In this document: positions 13,741 through 26,847 of the stretch, in pieces
Position numbering within the stretch: position 1 is the stretch's first letter
Layout: each line of letters starts with the position of its first letter
Assembly (NCBI GenBank): GCA_914767715.1
Contig: OU612072.1
Location: 11,158,001 to 11,222,000 of the forward strand
Length of the DNA stretch: 64,000 nt
Source: Membranipora membranacea
Lineage: Eukaryota > Bryozoa > Gymnolaemata > Cheilostomatida > Membraniporidae
Direction: 5' to 3'
The notes under the pieces: model-generated
What the model was told of the DNA's origin: nothing
Database searches by the model: none
The model's input: only the letters and a program-made list of their open reading frames with translations
Made by a program: the position numbers and the translations under genes

Positions 13741-15070
13741 TCTTATTTAGCTTTGTCACGCAGCCACTTCTTTTGTAACTGCATGAAAAGACCACCTCTC
13801 ACTCAGTTCTAAGCTCCAGACAAATAGTCTCAGCTTCAATATTATATATATTATATATTATTTGGAACTCATAAAACTTGACTAAAAGTGAGAGCCGAAC
13901 ATCAATGTTATCATTAAAAGCTTGTTAGTCAATGGTACACTGACATCGATACTACACTATCAGTATAATATAAGGCCAAAATATTTGCCCGCCCCTAATT
14001 AATCAAATTTACCTCGATTTTTCACCCCAATCCCCAGTGATGGTACTTAAGCTATGTGAATTAAATCGTTCTATGCCAATCAGAAATATACATGCAATAG
14101 TATATCACATGATCAGTAGAAGACAACTGTAATATATCTATGTGACGTTTTATAGTTTTTGATCTCACAGCTGACGATGGCGAGTAACAATATTACAATT
14201 TCAGCACACAGAGACATCCTTCCCACAACATCAGACAGTCTTTCAGCTACTATTGGTTCTGTAGGTAAGGAGTATCACCTCTCACTTGGCCCAGTTCCAC
14301 AACCTAGAAGAAAATAAGGTTTGAAATTGTTAAATGTTTTTGTTTTTTTTTTTAATTTTACAGACTAACCAGGAGGACAACCGAACAAATCGTTGTTACC
14401 AAGAAAAACCAAGCTTGACTTTATGTTCATAGTTTTTGACATTACCTGCTCGGCTTCTTGTTCCTGCTCAGCTTTTGATATTTTCTTTACGACATCTACA
14501 ATTGTGATTATCATAAAAAGCACTTCGATGACATCAAGTAACACGAGACCGTAGAGAGAGAGCACTGGAAAATCAAAGCATTGCATCTTTGTTTTTGGCT
14601 ACAGAGTTTAACTTTTTGCATTTGAAATGAAAATATATAGCTTTTGTCTATTATGTAATTGGCGGTAAATGATTTGATGAAATGATTATGCAGCAATAAA
14701 TACCAGCAAAACAATGAATGGTAAACAAAATCTAGTGACAATTTTTTGGAAACATAGATTTGAATAAAGGTGAGACTCTTCAAACAACACTTTGACAAAT
14801 TCAATTTTATTAAACATTTCAAAACCTTGTAATCAATATAAATTAACAATTACTTGTTCACTTCTGGACAATGGGAAGTGATGCATGCTGCACATCAGTA
14901 ACAAAAAATACAAAATTGTTATGCTGGTGAAGAAAAAAAAATTGCAGGAAAAACGTTCTTCATGAAATGTTCCGTAACCATAATGCGCAACCATACCACA
15001 GTCTTAGTCACCATGGCAACCATGGTGACCTAATTGTTGGACATCATTATTATGCCAAAGGATGAACTAA
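13600..15070. repeat. Duplicated non-coding block, 13600-13740 and 14930-15070
   Basis: Both blocks contain the run CATAATGCGCAACCATACC, then CACAGTCTTAGTCAC, CAACCATGGTGACCTA and a shared tail ending near TATGCCAAAG or TATGTCAAAG. They flank the pseudogene below and are diverged from each other, which suggests a segmental duplication in direct orientation. Confidence 0.75.
13741..14564 (-). pseudogene. Decayed duplicate of the multi-pass membrane protein gene
   Basis: The segment 13741-14870 is a diverged copy of 16130-17530 in the same orientation, intron sequence included. The exon at 14564-14446 matches the transmembrane exon 17194-17053 (YGLVLLDVIEVLFMIITIVD) but has lost 23 bases just after the acceptor, which puts it out of frame. 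The copy of the last exon at about 13835-13741 contains stops. No copies of the two 5' exons were found beside it. It is most likely a partial tandem duplicate that no longer makes protein. Confidence 0.75.
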
Positions 15071-16089
15071 GCCTAAATAAGATGGGGGATGAAAATATTG
15101 TAGTAAACATTATATACCAAGAAAGAAGAATGATGCAGTGTTATGTATGCTAAATCTAGCCAGGTTGGGGTTTCTTGGTTCAGATCGGGTGCAGCAGGGC
15201 AGCAAGGCAGCAGTGATGCATGCTTTGATGTAAACATCACTGAAGTATCTGATCTCACTAACTAGTAAAATACAGAAGAGAGCTACAAGGTGATCAACAT
15301 ATTCAGGCTAAGAATGTGATACATCCTAGAAACAAGAACTTTCTGAACTGAGCGTGTAGCTAGCTGCCAAAAGTGAAACTGGCACTAATCAGCCATTAGC
15401 AGTGACACTGTGATCAAGCCAAGAAGCAAACTCACTATTAAATGATTGAGCGATAGCCTAATTGAATGAATTAATATTATGCCTTAGATTGTGCCTAGAG
15501 AAATCAAGTCTCTGCCATGTGTAAAAATATTATTGTCAAGACAGGCTATTTGCAATATTATTTGGGTTTGATTTAGGAGTCATCTCCTTGTTGTACCAGA
15601 GAAGACAACTCTCAAATTATCCTAAAAAGTCAAATCAAAAGTCTTTGTGTAGAGTACAGTTTTCATCTTCTACAACAGATGTCATACTTATACATGTTTA
15701 TTAAGCAGTTGAGTGATATAGGGTTTCATGACAAACTAATAAATACAACAGTTGAGCGAAGGAGTGACTTACAACTAATAGAGTATGAAGGAATTTATTT
15801 CAAAGGCTGAGTGCACTGGGAATAACACAGTTCAGTGTTTGTATATGTTTTTTACCTACTTAGGCGATGAGAAAGCATATTTCATATTTTATTCATTTTT
15901 CTTTTACTAAACCCATCAACTCTAAATTACTCCAAGGCAAAAATCGAGTCTCATAAGTACAGTGTTTCTTTTATTGTATAGTTTTATTTATACATACTAT
16001 AACATGGTGGTGATAAGTATGAATGTTTACGATTGGATACAAGAATTATTAAGAGTGAAGATAATCAAAAATTTAATCAAGAAAGATTG
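14870..16089. other. Intergenic, no gene recognised
   Basis: Apart from the right half of the duplicated block (14930-15070) I see no coding signal or named repeat here. Confidence 0.4.
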
Positions 16090-19000
16090 TTATGCAACAA
16101 GAAAATATTTTTTATCATGATTGATTATGAAATAAAAAAAGATAAAAGGCCTCCTCTTAGACTTGTCATGTTGCCGCTTGTTTAGCAGCTGTGTGACAGA
16201 GCACTTCTTACTCAGTTCAAAGTCCCAGAGAAATAATATCAGAGTCACTAAAACAAGACACCAAGCAAGCGCAGCAAATGTGACCAAATACTTGATAGTG
16301 AACCTTTAGTACTTAAATAAATACATCAGTAGTCATACCTAGCACCTTCAGTTTAGTTCAGTTCAGTTAAAACACAATAAATATTGAATTGTGGATAGAT
16401 GTATTGATATATTGCGTTAACAGCTTCTTGTTGTTTGGAATTCTTAAAAATTGACTAAAAGTGAGAGTATAACACCACTGTTATCATTTAAAGCTAGTTA
16501 GTCAACGGCACACTGACATCAAGACTACAATAATATTAGCATGTGTATCCTTGATCGTTAGAGTCAATTAAGTATGGGGACCTAAAATTTGCACAACCCG
16601 CATTAATCAAATTTACATCAGGTTTTTACCCCGAATCCCCTGAGATGGTACTCAAGCTAAGCGAATTAATTCACTCTCTGCCGATCAGATATAAACATGT
16701 GATACTATATCAAGTGATCAGTTGGTGCAATGATATATCTATGTGGTAGTTTATAGTTTTTGATCTCACAGCTGGTGATGGCGAGTAACAACATATTAAT
16801 TTCAGCATTCAGAGACATCCTTCCCACGACATCAGACAGTCAAGTTCTTTCAATTGCTAAGGGTTCTGTAGGCTAGGAGTATTGCCTCTCATTTGACTCA
16901 GTTCAACAACCTAGAAGAAAATGAGGTAATTAGAATTTGTTTAATTTACGTTTTATTTTGAATTTTCAGATTTGTTGGGAGGGAAACTGAGCAAATCGTT
17001 CTCACCAAGAAAAACCCCCGCTTGAATTTATGTTCATAGCTTTCGGCCTCACCTGCTGGGCTTCTTGTTCCTGCTGAGCTTTTGATATTTTCTTTGCAAC
17101 CTCTACAATTGTGATTAACATAAAAAGTACTCCGATGACATCTAGTAACACGAGACCATAGAGGAAGAGTTCTTCTTCCGATAATCCACGAGCACTGAAA
17201 GTATGGAGCATTGTATATTTATCTGTATTTGTATATAAGGATTAACTTCTTGTGTTTGAATTATGAATAATATATAGGTTTTGTCTATTATGTAATTGGC
17301 GGTAAATGATTTGGTGAAATGGTTATGCAGCAATGAAGACCACCGACACAATGGATGGTAAACAGATTCTACAATGAAGAAAGGTGACAAGTTTTTGGTA
17401 ACTTGTATATAAAAAATAGCGGGACTTATGCAACATCTTTTGTGACAAATTCATTTTTATTGAACCTTTCAAAAGTTTGTAATCAATATAAACCAACAAT
17501 TACTTGTTTACTTCTGGACAATGGGAAGTGATGCATGCTGACCATGGCAGGCAGGTTTACCCATCTGCTAATGGGACTGTGCTTAATTTCAAAGCCAACC
17601 TTCTAGCTAAAATTTTCTAAGGTTTCCTGGCCGGAAATAGAATAAATATGACACGGAAAAAGATTGTCATGAATTGAATCAAGTGGTCGGGTTAGGTAGA
17701 GAGTCAGGGGCCAAGAAAAAATATATGGTCCATTCATATTTGGAAAGCTGTCGCACTACTGAATGCGAAAAGCTGAACACAATTTGCTTTATGATTGGAT
17801 GAACGAAAAAGGAGCCGAAAAGACTGTTTTCACCAAAGTTGTTGGTAGAAACAAATACATTATAAGACATGGAGTGAATCATACTTTTTTAGAGTTAGCA
17901 TAGTCTAAGTGCACAGATGCGATGCGATGCAACGCGAGCTAGTGGCATTACATAATCAATCACTCATTTCTATTGACCTCGATACCCCAACTTTTGCAAC
18001 ATCCCTCAGCCGCCACAGAGGAAACAAACCCATAGAAAATGAGTAGCAGATAATGGTAAAACCACTAAAACTACATTGCAGCTCTCTGGGCATTAAGACT
18101 AGGGTTAGCATTACGTATATAATAGAATAAGCCAAGTAAGACGCACTAACCTTTGCACACGAGAGAAGTCTCTGGCCAGATATTCGAGTTCTCTTTGTAT
18201 CCATTCGTAGCTGTCTCTCTCTGACTCCCTTATCTTATCCAGAGATATGCAGTTAAAGATCAGTGCTACCACCAGCCCTATAGCCGATATAACTGACCAA
18301 GCGATGTCACACTAACAATACAATAAATAGGGCATTGTTACTTGGTATCCCACAATGCAAGTTTCTGGGTTTCTCAATGATACCAGGACAACCATTTTAT
18401 AGATTTTGCCATCTTCGTACAAATTTCTAGGTCTAGTTGTATAATTGGCGGGATGTTCTTCCTAAGTCCATTTGATGATTTAGTACAATGATTGCGATTT
18501 GTCCCCCCCCTCTATCATGCTATTAATAGCCTGTGTACTCACGCCCTCATCCCAACATCATGTGGTTTTCAAACTGGGTTACTTATTGGTACCGGAGAGA
18601 TAGGAGAACATCATGGTTTATTGAATGCGGTTGATAGTGATAGTGAGTTGAGAATGAAATGCAGTACAAATACAAAACGCAAATCTCTGAAATGAAACAA
18701 TTTGCTTTTCACTAAGATATCTCAAGAATTTGAGTAAGTTTGGAGCTTGTTGGGATGAAAGTGCCCAACTCCGAGTAAGGAATAGCAAGGCCTGGTAATG
18801 AGCGCCACCAAACCATCCTTTTTTGGAGATGGTGAGATAGCGTAATCGGTTACCTTGCTCGCTATTCACTGCCTACCAGGAGACGCAGGGGTTGTGGGTT
18901 CCAATCCCCCTGAGGCAGCTTTCTAGAATGAATGTTCCATTCCCCAGCACCCTCAGTTATTATAACAACTACTACTCTTTTCCTAGAGGGATAGGCCAGT

Positions 19001-19178
19001 AAAGTGGAAACCATTACAGCTTTTCTGGTCTAACTTTTCCGTGTCAATGACAATATCTGGCTCATTACCATGATGTTTAATTTCAAGATAAAATACATGT
19101 GAAACTCACCCCGTGTTTCTTCTTGGCACTTAGCTCGGGAGTCCGACAACAGCCGCTCACAAAGACAACTAACACAAG
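16090..19178 (-). CDS. Small multi-pass membrane protein, 4 exons, 5' end incomplete
   Basis: Exons on the minus strand: 19178-19110, 18311-18151, 17194-17053, 16290-16090 (TAA at 16090-16092). The phases join (0, then 2, then 0) into about 190 residues. The first exon codes for LVLVVFVSGCCRTPELSAKK, which looks like the tail of a signal peptide or first membrane segment. The initiating Met must lie in an unseen exon above 19178. Three further hydrophobic segments follow: SVISAIGLVVALIFNCISL, then YGLVLLDVIGVLFMLITIVE, then AALAWCLVLVTLILFLW. A charged stretch with RESERDSYEWIQRELEYLAR lies between the first two, and the last segment is followed by a basic tail. I do not recognise the family. 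A partial pseudogene copy lies at 13741-14564, and an exon of the same length and similar sequence lies on the plus strand at 34151-34219. Confidence 0.65.
18835..18920 (+). repeat. tRNA-derived SINE-like head
   Basis: An A-box-like TAGCGTAATCGG is followed about 55 bases later by a B-box-like GGTTCCAATCC. No cloverleaf with a full acceptor stem can be drawn. It sits in the first mapped intron of the membrane protein gene, on the opposite strand. Confidence 0.45.
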
Positions 19179-20207
19179 CTGTAAGGCAAGATTATGAATA
19201 TCAAAATTTAATACATGTTAGAGCTCCAGATTTCAGAATTATCACTACAACAACGCTTAAAATGATCACCACTTGATCTTACAATTAGGAAAACTTGATC
19301 TCGAATCGCTCACTCAGATTGTATTTAGTTCCATCAATGATGAATGAGTGAGACTCTAGCGAGTCTTGCTGAGTGAGTGATCAGTTAGCAATTTATGCTC
19401 TTTTAAATGGAAAGACCCCCCTGATTTCCCCTTTTGCTGTCTCTTCGCAATTTTTCATCTGACTAATGTAGAGAGGGTAATTCCTAATTCCTCGAGGAAG
19501 TTCATTGCTTATCTCAAGTATGCGATTTGACTGATAACGTTTTTTTATTGACTCATGTCTTCTATGCTTGAGCATTTGATTGCAAAATACTCATCAATTG
19601 TATGATAAAGTTTGCCAATACGCTTCTTACTTATCGGCTTATCAAAAGTGAAATATATTTGATTATGATAAATTAATAATTGACTGATAGCAGGCTCTCT
19701 CGCTTCTCGGCCTTTTGGCTAGGATAAAGGTGCCTCAGCCAATGGATATTTAGTTATTCCTCTTTGCTTTTTTGTTCCTTGATTATACGATTGATAAGCA
19801 AAATCTAATCTCCGTTTTTTAGGAATTGAGGGTTTTGTACAATCTCTCTATATCAAATTATTTTAATCGGACGATAAGCTGAAAACCAAATCTCTGTTTT
19901 TCGAGGGAATTGAGAGTTTTTGCAATTTTATTTTAAACTAAATTGATTGATGGGCAAAAATGATCTCCTTTTCTCAGGCCCATGCCCACCCACAGTGATG
20001 AAAACTTGGTACATATATAAGCCCGGGTGAACATCAAGGCTGGTCAGTTCATTTTGGCGAGCCCTCAAGAACATATCACTCTGTACTATTTTGGAGCATA
20101 TCACACCTTTCCGGAGTTGACAGATTTTTTTCTTTCGCACAGGACACTTTTACAGTACGCTATACCTTGTTCTACTTTTTTACGATGACATTTAAATCTG
20201 AATCCAC
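19179..20207. other. Intergenic, left flank of the large transposon
   Basis: This region holds the truncated U2 copy at 19700 and AT-rich sequence with repeated AATTGAGAGTTTT-like phrases. The first exon of the membrane protein gene should lie in its left part, but I cannot place it. Confidence 0.4.
19700..19732 (+). pseudogene. Truncated U2 snRNA copy
   Basis: The sequence TCGCTTCTCGGCCTTTTGGC followed by TAGGATAAAGGTG matches the first 30 or so bases of U2 snRNA with a few changes. The branch-site recognition region and everything after it are missing, so it is a 5' fragment, not a working gene. Confidence 0.8.
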
Positions 20208-20250
20208 TACACACAGGAAAATACATTCGTTAATTTGATCGATTTATAAC
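20208..20250 (+). repeat. Left terminal inverted repeat
   Basis: TACACACAG, then GAAAATA, then CGTTAATTTGATCGA. It pairs with 33102-33136. CGTTAAA motifs recur just inside, around 20258-20295. Confidence 0.7.
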
Positions 20251-20401
20251 TGTAGACAGTCGTTAAATAGGGGAACTAAGAAGTCGTTAAAATATGATCA
20301 AGTCAGGGTCATAAACTGATCAATAGGATCTAGTATTTGTATCAAAGTAACGATAACAAATGGTCTGCAGGCCTATTCATTCAAATAATGCTAATGCTAT
20401 G

Positions 20402-20635
20402 ATATCGTTAAATAGTAATCACAGTAACGAGAGGGAGGCTTTAAATATGATCATATTGATCTTAGTATCGTTACTTTGCCAATTTATGATGATTCCAATT
20501 GACTGTTCTCAAAATTTCATATCGTTGAATAGTAATCACAGTAACGAGAGGGAGGCTTTAAACATGATCATACTGATCTTGGTATCGTTACTTTGCCAAT
20601 TTATGATGATTCGAATTAACTGTTCTCAAAATTTC
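20402..20635. repeat. 117-base tandem duplication in the left subterminal region
   Basis: Two units (20402-20518 and 20519-20635) differ at only a few positions. Each begins ATATCGTT, contains CACAGTAACGAGAGGGAGGC and carries GTATCGTTACTTTGCC, so each unit brings extra copies of the subterminal motif. The 117-base period is a multiple of three, which creates a spurious open reading frame across the pair. Confidence 0.85.
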
Positions 20636-21102
20636 AGTATGTCTTATACTTCAATAATACTGCTGATTAAGAAATGGAGTTATTTAATCCAAATTTTTCT
20701 TATTTTTTATTTTTATCCACAACTGACTTGAAAAGAGCTTAGGCTTAGGAATATGTAGGTAATTAGAGAAAATTTAATGAGTAATAAGAGTAATATAAAA
20801 AGTGAGAGTTAAAAAATGATGAAACATGACAAAACAAGATAATAAAGTGTATACAAACTGGAAGTAAGCAAAAGGGTAATAAGAAGGAGAATATATCTGG
20901 GGGAAAAAAGCTTAGGAATAGGTCTATGTAGGTTATATGGGAAAAGTGACGAGTATTAAGAGAGTTGCATGTAATAAAAAAAAGATAATAAAGGGAATAT
21001 AACACTTAATTATGCAAAATGACAAGGAGACGGGCAAAGAGATCAAGTTAAAAGATATAACGGCAGACAATTTTAAAATATAAGATACAAACTACACAGA
21101 AT

Positions 21103-24100
21103 TTAACGTTTATACTTGCTTATGAGCTCGTGTTGCGTTTTGCTCAGTTTGTATGCCTTGCCATCCTCGCCTTTGACGCCCATAACATGGGCAAGAAACT
21201 TAACAAAGGTTGAGGTAGGCATTTCAATATGTAATATATAGTGCATTAGTGGAAATATGCTCAGCATCTCACATAGATTACATACTTCCAAGGAGAAGCC
21301 ACCATGGACACATATAAACAGCTTGTCATCATGGTGAGCTGAGATAACTCCTCCAGTGCTGTTGGCAGCGGTAGTTGGGTCCTTCAAAATCATGATCTGT
21401 TTCAGCGCACCATCGACATTATTGACCCTCATCTTTCTAAGTGCTGACCTGATGATGTCTGAAGGATCTACAACACCGAAAAGCACTGAAGTCTGAATCA
21501 TGTTATCATGACATGGAGATTATGCAAAGGGCTATGAGATATTTAACACTTCCCAGCGTTACCAGAGCAATGAAGTATTAAACACATGAATGATGGATGA
21601 TGTTAAGGGAGATTACAGTTGCTGATATCATACTAGATACTTGGGGTGCAACTTGATACAAGATCAAATAAGACTAGAGGCTTGGAAACGATAACTGTGG
21701 AACTCTGACAGCAGGATGACACTTGATTGGTACTGAGCATCATTAAAATTCTTGACAAATGCATATTGACATAAACACTCACCTAAAAATTCTTGTTCTT
21801 TGATCATAGCCTGTATGATCTTCAAGCCTTTCTGAGGATACCCCTCACCCGCTATTCTGCCACATTCCTTTAACACCTAATAAGTAAAAAGCAATAATTA
21901 TTACTGCAGTTGTATATTTTAAGACCAGTGCTAATTTCAGGGATGATTCTCGGAAATAGAGGCTTCAGAAATCATTCGAAATTCAATACGGTACTGGTGA
22001 CATTGTACCCAGAAATCAATAAGTTCCAGCACAGTTTAACCCTCATACAGCTCGGTTTCAAACTATGTAATTCCAGAACTCAACAATGGCTTAAATCTTA
22101 CAGCAGCTGTGTCAGTCAATCAAGCTCAATGAATCTAACCGCAAGCACCAAGCACAAAACAAACACTGAAAACTTTTGCTTTCACAAGCTTTGCAACGAT
22201 CTCTAGATCTTGACACTTGGAATCATGCTGAATTGTGGAATACCATACCTGATCAACATCCGAGTGGAATACAGGATACGTGGTCATAATAGTCTCTATG
22301 GTGGGACCAAACTCCCGAGATTGAGTGGCCCATACTCGTCTTTCCTCAAATGTTTCCATCATGAGCTCATCTCTGCGTGCAGGGCTTGCAGTCTGCAGCT
22401 CTTGAACTAAAATTTATTGAGATATTTTTGAAAAATTTCATATTCATATCTTTTGTTTTGTAATTTGCTCACGATCACATCTCCCACAGCAAAGCCCATA
22501 GACAAAATACCAGTTTTCTCTTATTTCTGAATCTCTCCGGCAGTATTATGGTATGGTGAAGGTTTCAAGTGATCTCGTATTAAAATCTGACCACAACGAT
22601 TCTAAGCTGTTGCTTCCTATAGCGCCCAAATTAGTTTAATTCATTCGTATTAAGGTTAGAAATAAGCAAGTACCTTTGCTTTCATACGAGGCTGGCATAG
22701 GAGGGGGGGCAGGTCTATCGACTACTATGGCTTCAGCAGGAGCTGTCGTCTTTCTCTTGCGCCGTTTGAACTCTTCAGGTAAACCACGATTGGAGTTTTT
22801 AAAACAGTCATACACAGACCCTCCTATAGGATATCTGACAAACAGCTCATCCTAAAAGAAACAAAAACAAAAATTCACACCAGATGAATAGAACATGTTA
22901 TGATCGTTTTGTTATTGATTAAAAATTGGAAAGACAATCTGACCTTTGTAAAAACATAATTCCATCACAGTTGCCCTTCCATACAAGAGAGTTGCAGAAG
23001 ACGAAAGCTTTGCTTTTGAGGACTGATCAGATAATCAATTTTTTTTTCCAATGGAAAATGAAATGACTGTCAATCATTGCACAAACAACGAAAAAGCTGT
23101 TAATAAATATTGTCTAACGATGGGTAGTGGGTGGACTTACATAGGATGGGGATTCCTTGGTGGTCTCTATGTCCCTCATTGTTGGAAAGTGGTGGAGCAG
23201 CTTAGATGCAACAAAACTGATCACATCTGCTACCGGATGTGGTGACTCAAATTTCTTGATGTATTCGACCAACACATATCTAACGTATATGCGGGTAATC
23301 CGCACACGAGGTTTTCGATCCATCCTCTCGTCGCCATCTTCTGTCATCTCCAGGATTCTGGCCTTGAGAAAAGTCCCATGTAATCTTTCCATTGGCAGCA
23401 TGTTGAGACTGGAACACTACAGCAAATATGTGAGGATGTCCGTGAGTAGATAAAACATGTTATGGGATGCACAAAAAAACAGATTATCAGAAATCATGTA
23501 TACAATTTAAAGTTGGTTGCAATCACATGTTCTGTCGCAAACCTAAGAAGTGACAAAGTGCAAAGATACTCAGAACATGCAGGCAGAATATCTTGACACA
23601 CCTGATCGTAATTTAAGCTTTGGATGACCAGTCTTTGCATCTGTATGATACATGATGAATATTTTAAAATGTGCAACTGAGCATACCGGCATACCATTCT
23701 GGTTGTCACAATAATTTTCAAGCCAGTGGAAGCCGTTCTTTCAGTTTTTGAGACCCTATGCATGCACTACTTTAAATTTGTGGGGGCACCTAATTAATGT
23801 ACGGTTTAACAAGAAAATTAAATCATTGCGTTTTACTCACAAAGGCCAATATATCAGCAGCACAAGGTAGTGAGGTCATTTTCTGCCGAATCGTGGCAAG
23901 GAGTGCAGATTCTGTGTCAGCACCAGAAGTGGAGTTGGACATCCCGACAGGCATGTCATTATTGTCACATTCCTGAAAAAAAGAATAACAGAGTTGAAGC
24001 TAAACATCTCAGCTTTACTGCTATACCCATGAGATAACAAACTGAAATAAATTGCCATGACTGGTTTGAGAAAGCAGAATAAAGGAGCTGTGTAGACTGC

Positions 24101-26847
24101 TTGTTGACTCCCACACCAAACACAATAAGAAATACCAAGCATGTCAAAACTGGCAGGCCTACAGGAATAGATTAAGTCTCAGTCACAGGCTTGTTCTTTG
24201 TTGGCTGTCAAACCAAACACAATAGCTAAAAACAGGGAGAGAGCCGAAACAAGTACATAACTCAGTGTCATGGGAGTGAAAATTAAGCAGGCCTACAGCA
24301 TTGTTTTAAGACATAATCACTGCATTGTTCTTTGTTGGCTGGAACACCAAACACAATAAGAAATACCAAGCATGTCAAATCTAGCAGGCCTACAGGAATA
24401 GATTAAGTCTCAGTCACAAGCTTGTTCTTTGTTGACTGTCAAACCAAACACAATAGCTAAAAACAGGGAGAGAGCCGAAACAAGTACATAACTCAGTGTC
24501 ATGGGAGTGAAAATTAAGCAGGCCTACAGCATTGTTTTAAGACATAATCACTGCATTGTTCTTTGTTGGCTGGAACACCAAACACAATAAGAAATACCAA
24601 GCATGTCAAATCTAGCAGGCCTACAGGAATAGATTAAGTCTCAGTCACAGCCTTGTTCGTTGTTGGCTGTCAAACCAAACACAATAGCTAAAAACAGGGA
24701 GAGAGCCGAAACAAGTAAATAACTCATGGACTTGAAAATTAAGCAGGCCTACAGCATTGTTTTAAGACATAGTCACCGCATTGATCAAGGTTGGCTGTCA
24801 AACCAAACACATAGCTAGGAACATGAATATGGGCCAAAACTAGTAATTATAACATCATGATTTTTCCAGCAAGGTATTGCATAGAAACCAATAGCTGACT
24901 ATATTACCACCTTGAAACAACACAAAATATGAATAGCCAGCACATAATATGTGAATGTCAGCATGCATATCTATATTAAATTAGTGCGCTCACATCAATA
25001 TTATATGAGGATAAGAATAGAGAGGAAATTTATCAATATTGCCAGGAAACCAATTTACTATCACCTCGGCAGCGTGAACACAAGTTTTAATCTATGGTGG
25101 ATAACTAACTTGTCGGAGAGCGGCGGAATAGCAGCGAAACTTGATGTGCCATAGCTTCAAGAATAAATTATGGTATATGTTTTTTTTCTACAGAGACTCA
25201 CCTTTTTCTTGTCTCTCAAGGCCCGAAGCTTAAATTGTACCGCGAGTGTGGCATGAAGTCCCGCGATATCATCGTCCGTTAGGCACTGAAAATTTTCCTC
25301 TGTGAGTCCGAAGGCTGCAAAATATGATGATACTATGATAAGACTGTGAGAAACCTAATGGCATGCAATATCATAATAATGTGAAATCAACTGCTTTACT
25401 CTTTAGGCCCCCACTGTCTCACCAGCGGCAAGCCTTTGCAACCAAATATACTAGCCAATATGAGTTTTCTGTAGGAAGCAATAAAATTCAGCTAAGCATA
25501 TATTGCCATGTGTACATTCATTCCCATGGACCACCCTCTGATTGTCAGGAAACAAAACTCACAATTTATCTATAATAGCATCAGGTTAAATATAACTAGG
25601 TAAAAGACTGCGATAGACGCTTGCTGACATATTATTTGAAATGAAATTGTATCTCACGGAACCAATGAAAATGATTGTGATGTTACTATGTGGCGCAAGA
25701 GGTTGTATGCGTAAAAATTAAATGAGCATGATCTTGTCAAATATTAGGTGAAACAAGAGGCAGGCTAAATTCAATTCACATGATAATGTAGACCTTCTAT
25801 TTAGCAAAGCTTTTAGCATAACTTCTCCAACCAACGAAACCTACTAGATTACCTGAATGCATCCTATGATTCTAATCTTATGACATAAAGTCAAGGATGG
25901 TTTCAAATCAGTTGAAATTCCACGAGCAACCAAACAATAATATCCATTGATCATGCTATTAAGTTGAAGCGAGAGGTTGTAATAAAACATAGTCACACTA
26001 AGCGTGATTGTTTCTCAAATATGAGGGCAGCAAGAGGCAGCCTAAATGCCCACAAGATAATTTAGACCTCTAAGTAACAATGATATTGTAATGACTACTC
26101 CAATCCACGAAACTTACTAGATTACTCCAAATGCATACTAGGATTCCAATTTTATGATACGCTGTCAATAATGGTTTCAATTCTGTGGAGATTCCATGAG
26201 CATTAACCAGTAATATCTATTGATCACCTTATTTAAGAGAATGTTGTGAGAATGTTTAAGAGATGTTGTGGGGCCTTTGCCAACAAATAATTACAAGCAT
26301 AATCATTCATCATGGTAGTTTAAATCAACAAAACCACTAGAGAATTCAAAATACGCCCTCAAATTCTCATTTTTATATTCAACATCATGATGATCTTATC
26401 ATGTGACAAGAATTAAGCATTTCATAATAATCAAGATAATCAAGCACTAACTGAGCTTTTAAAATATACCCACAGTTGAGTTGATATTTGTGAAATAACT
26501 TGGTAACAGGGGTGAATCTTACCATGAGCCTTCTCTTGTACAGTTGTCCCAAATTCATGTAGGAACTTCACTGTGGATAAATCTGCTGTTGCTGCTGCCC
26601 GCTGTGTGGCTGATGAACTGGCACATCTACCAGGTTGAGATTGACTTACAGTAGTTGAGGCTCTTGGTGTTGCACTATCATCTCTGTATGTGGCTAGAAT
26701 AGCATCTAAGTCAGGGGACGTTAATCCAGTATCTGAGGATGACAGTCTCACGTCAGTCAGTGCTGCATAATTCCCATACCCAGCATCAGGAGGATGATTC
26801 AGATTGTCACTGTTGTCTAATATGTCTCGAGCAAAGCCTGATGCCAT
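21103..26847 (-). CDS. SAM-domain-like protein encoded by the transposon, 8 exons
   Basis: Exons on the minus strand: 26847-26523, 25314-25202, 23972-23841, 23416-23141, 22851-22674, 22406-22249, 21876-21783, 21485-21103. All phases agree, giving 552 residues and a TAA. The N-terminal 80 residues are Ser/Thr-rich and low complexity. Next comes a SAM-like helical stretch (VKFLHEFG, then GLTEENFQCLTDDDIAGL, then AVQFKLRALR) split by the first intron. A basic segment with FKRRKRKT and a proline-rich DRPAPPPMPASY follow. The C-terminal part, with RRDELMMETFEERR, then TTYPVF, then HYILHIEMPTSTFVKFLAHV, resembles the module found in SAMD3-like proteins of fish and invertebrates. Role unknown; a DNA- or transposase-bridging accessory factor is a guess. 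The last acceptor was chosen at 21486-21487 because it keeps phase. Confidence 0.75.
24130..24835. repeat. 231-base tandem repeat, about three copies, in a SAM-gene intron
   Basis: The phrase AAATACCAAGCATGTCAAA begins at 24130, 24361 and 24592, a constant period of 231. Each unit contains two related halves that end in ACCAAACACAATA. The units are nearly identical, so the array is young or kept uniform. The third copy is truncated and more diverged. Confidence 0.9.
25680..26260. repeat. Diverged direct duplication in SAM-gene intron 1
   Basis: Phrases such as CAAGAGGCAG (25754 and 26031), ACTAGATTAC followed by AATGCAT, and TATTGATCA recur at a spacing of about 270-277 bases. Similarity is moderate. 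Confidence 0.6.

Noticed and set aside
20205-20210. CACTAC at the left edge, suggesting a canonical CACTA terminus
   Set aside because: The right edge reads GAATACACACAG (reverse complement) and does not share the CAC, so the canonical end cannot be claimed from this copy.
20360-20731. 123-codon open frame on the plus strand
   Set aside because: It is produced by a 117-base tandem duplication whose length is a multiple of three; the two halves are the same sequence and no family fits.
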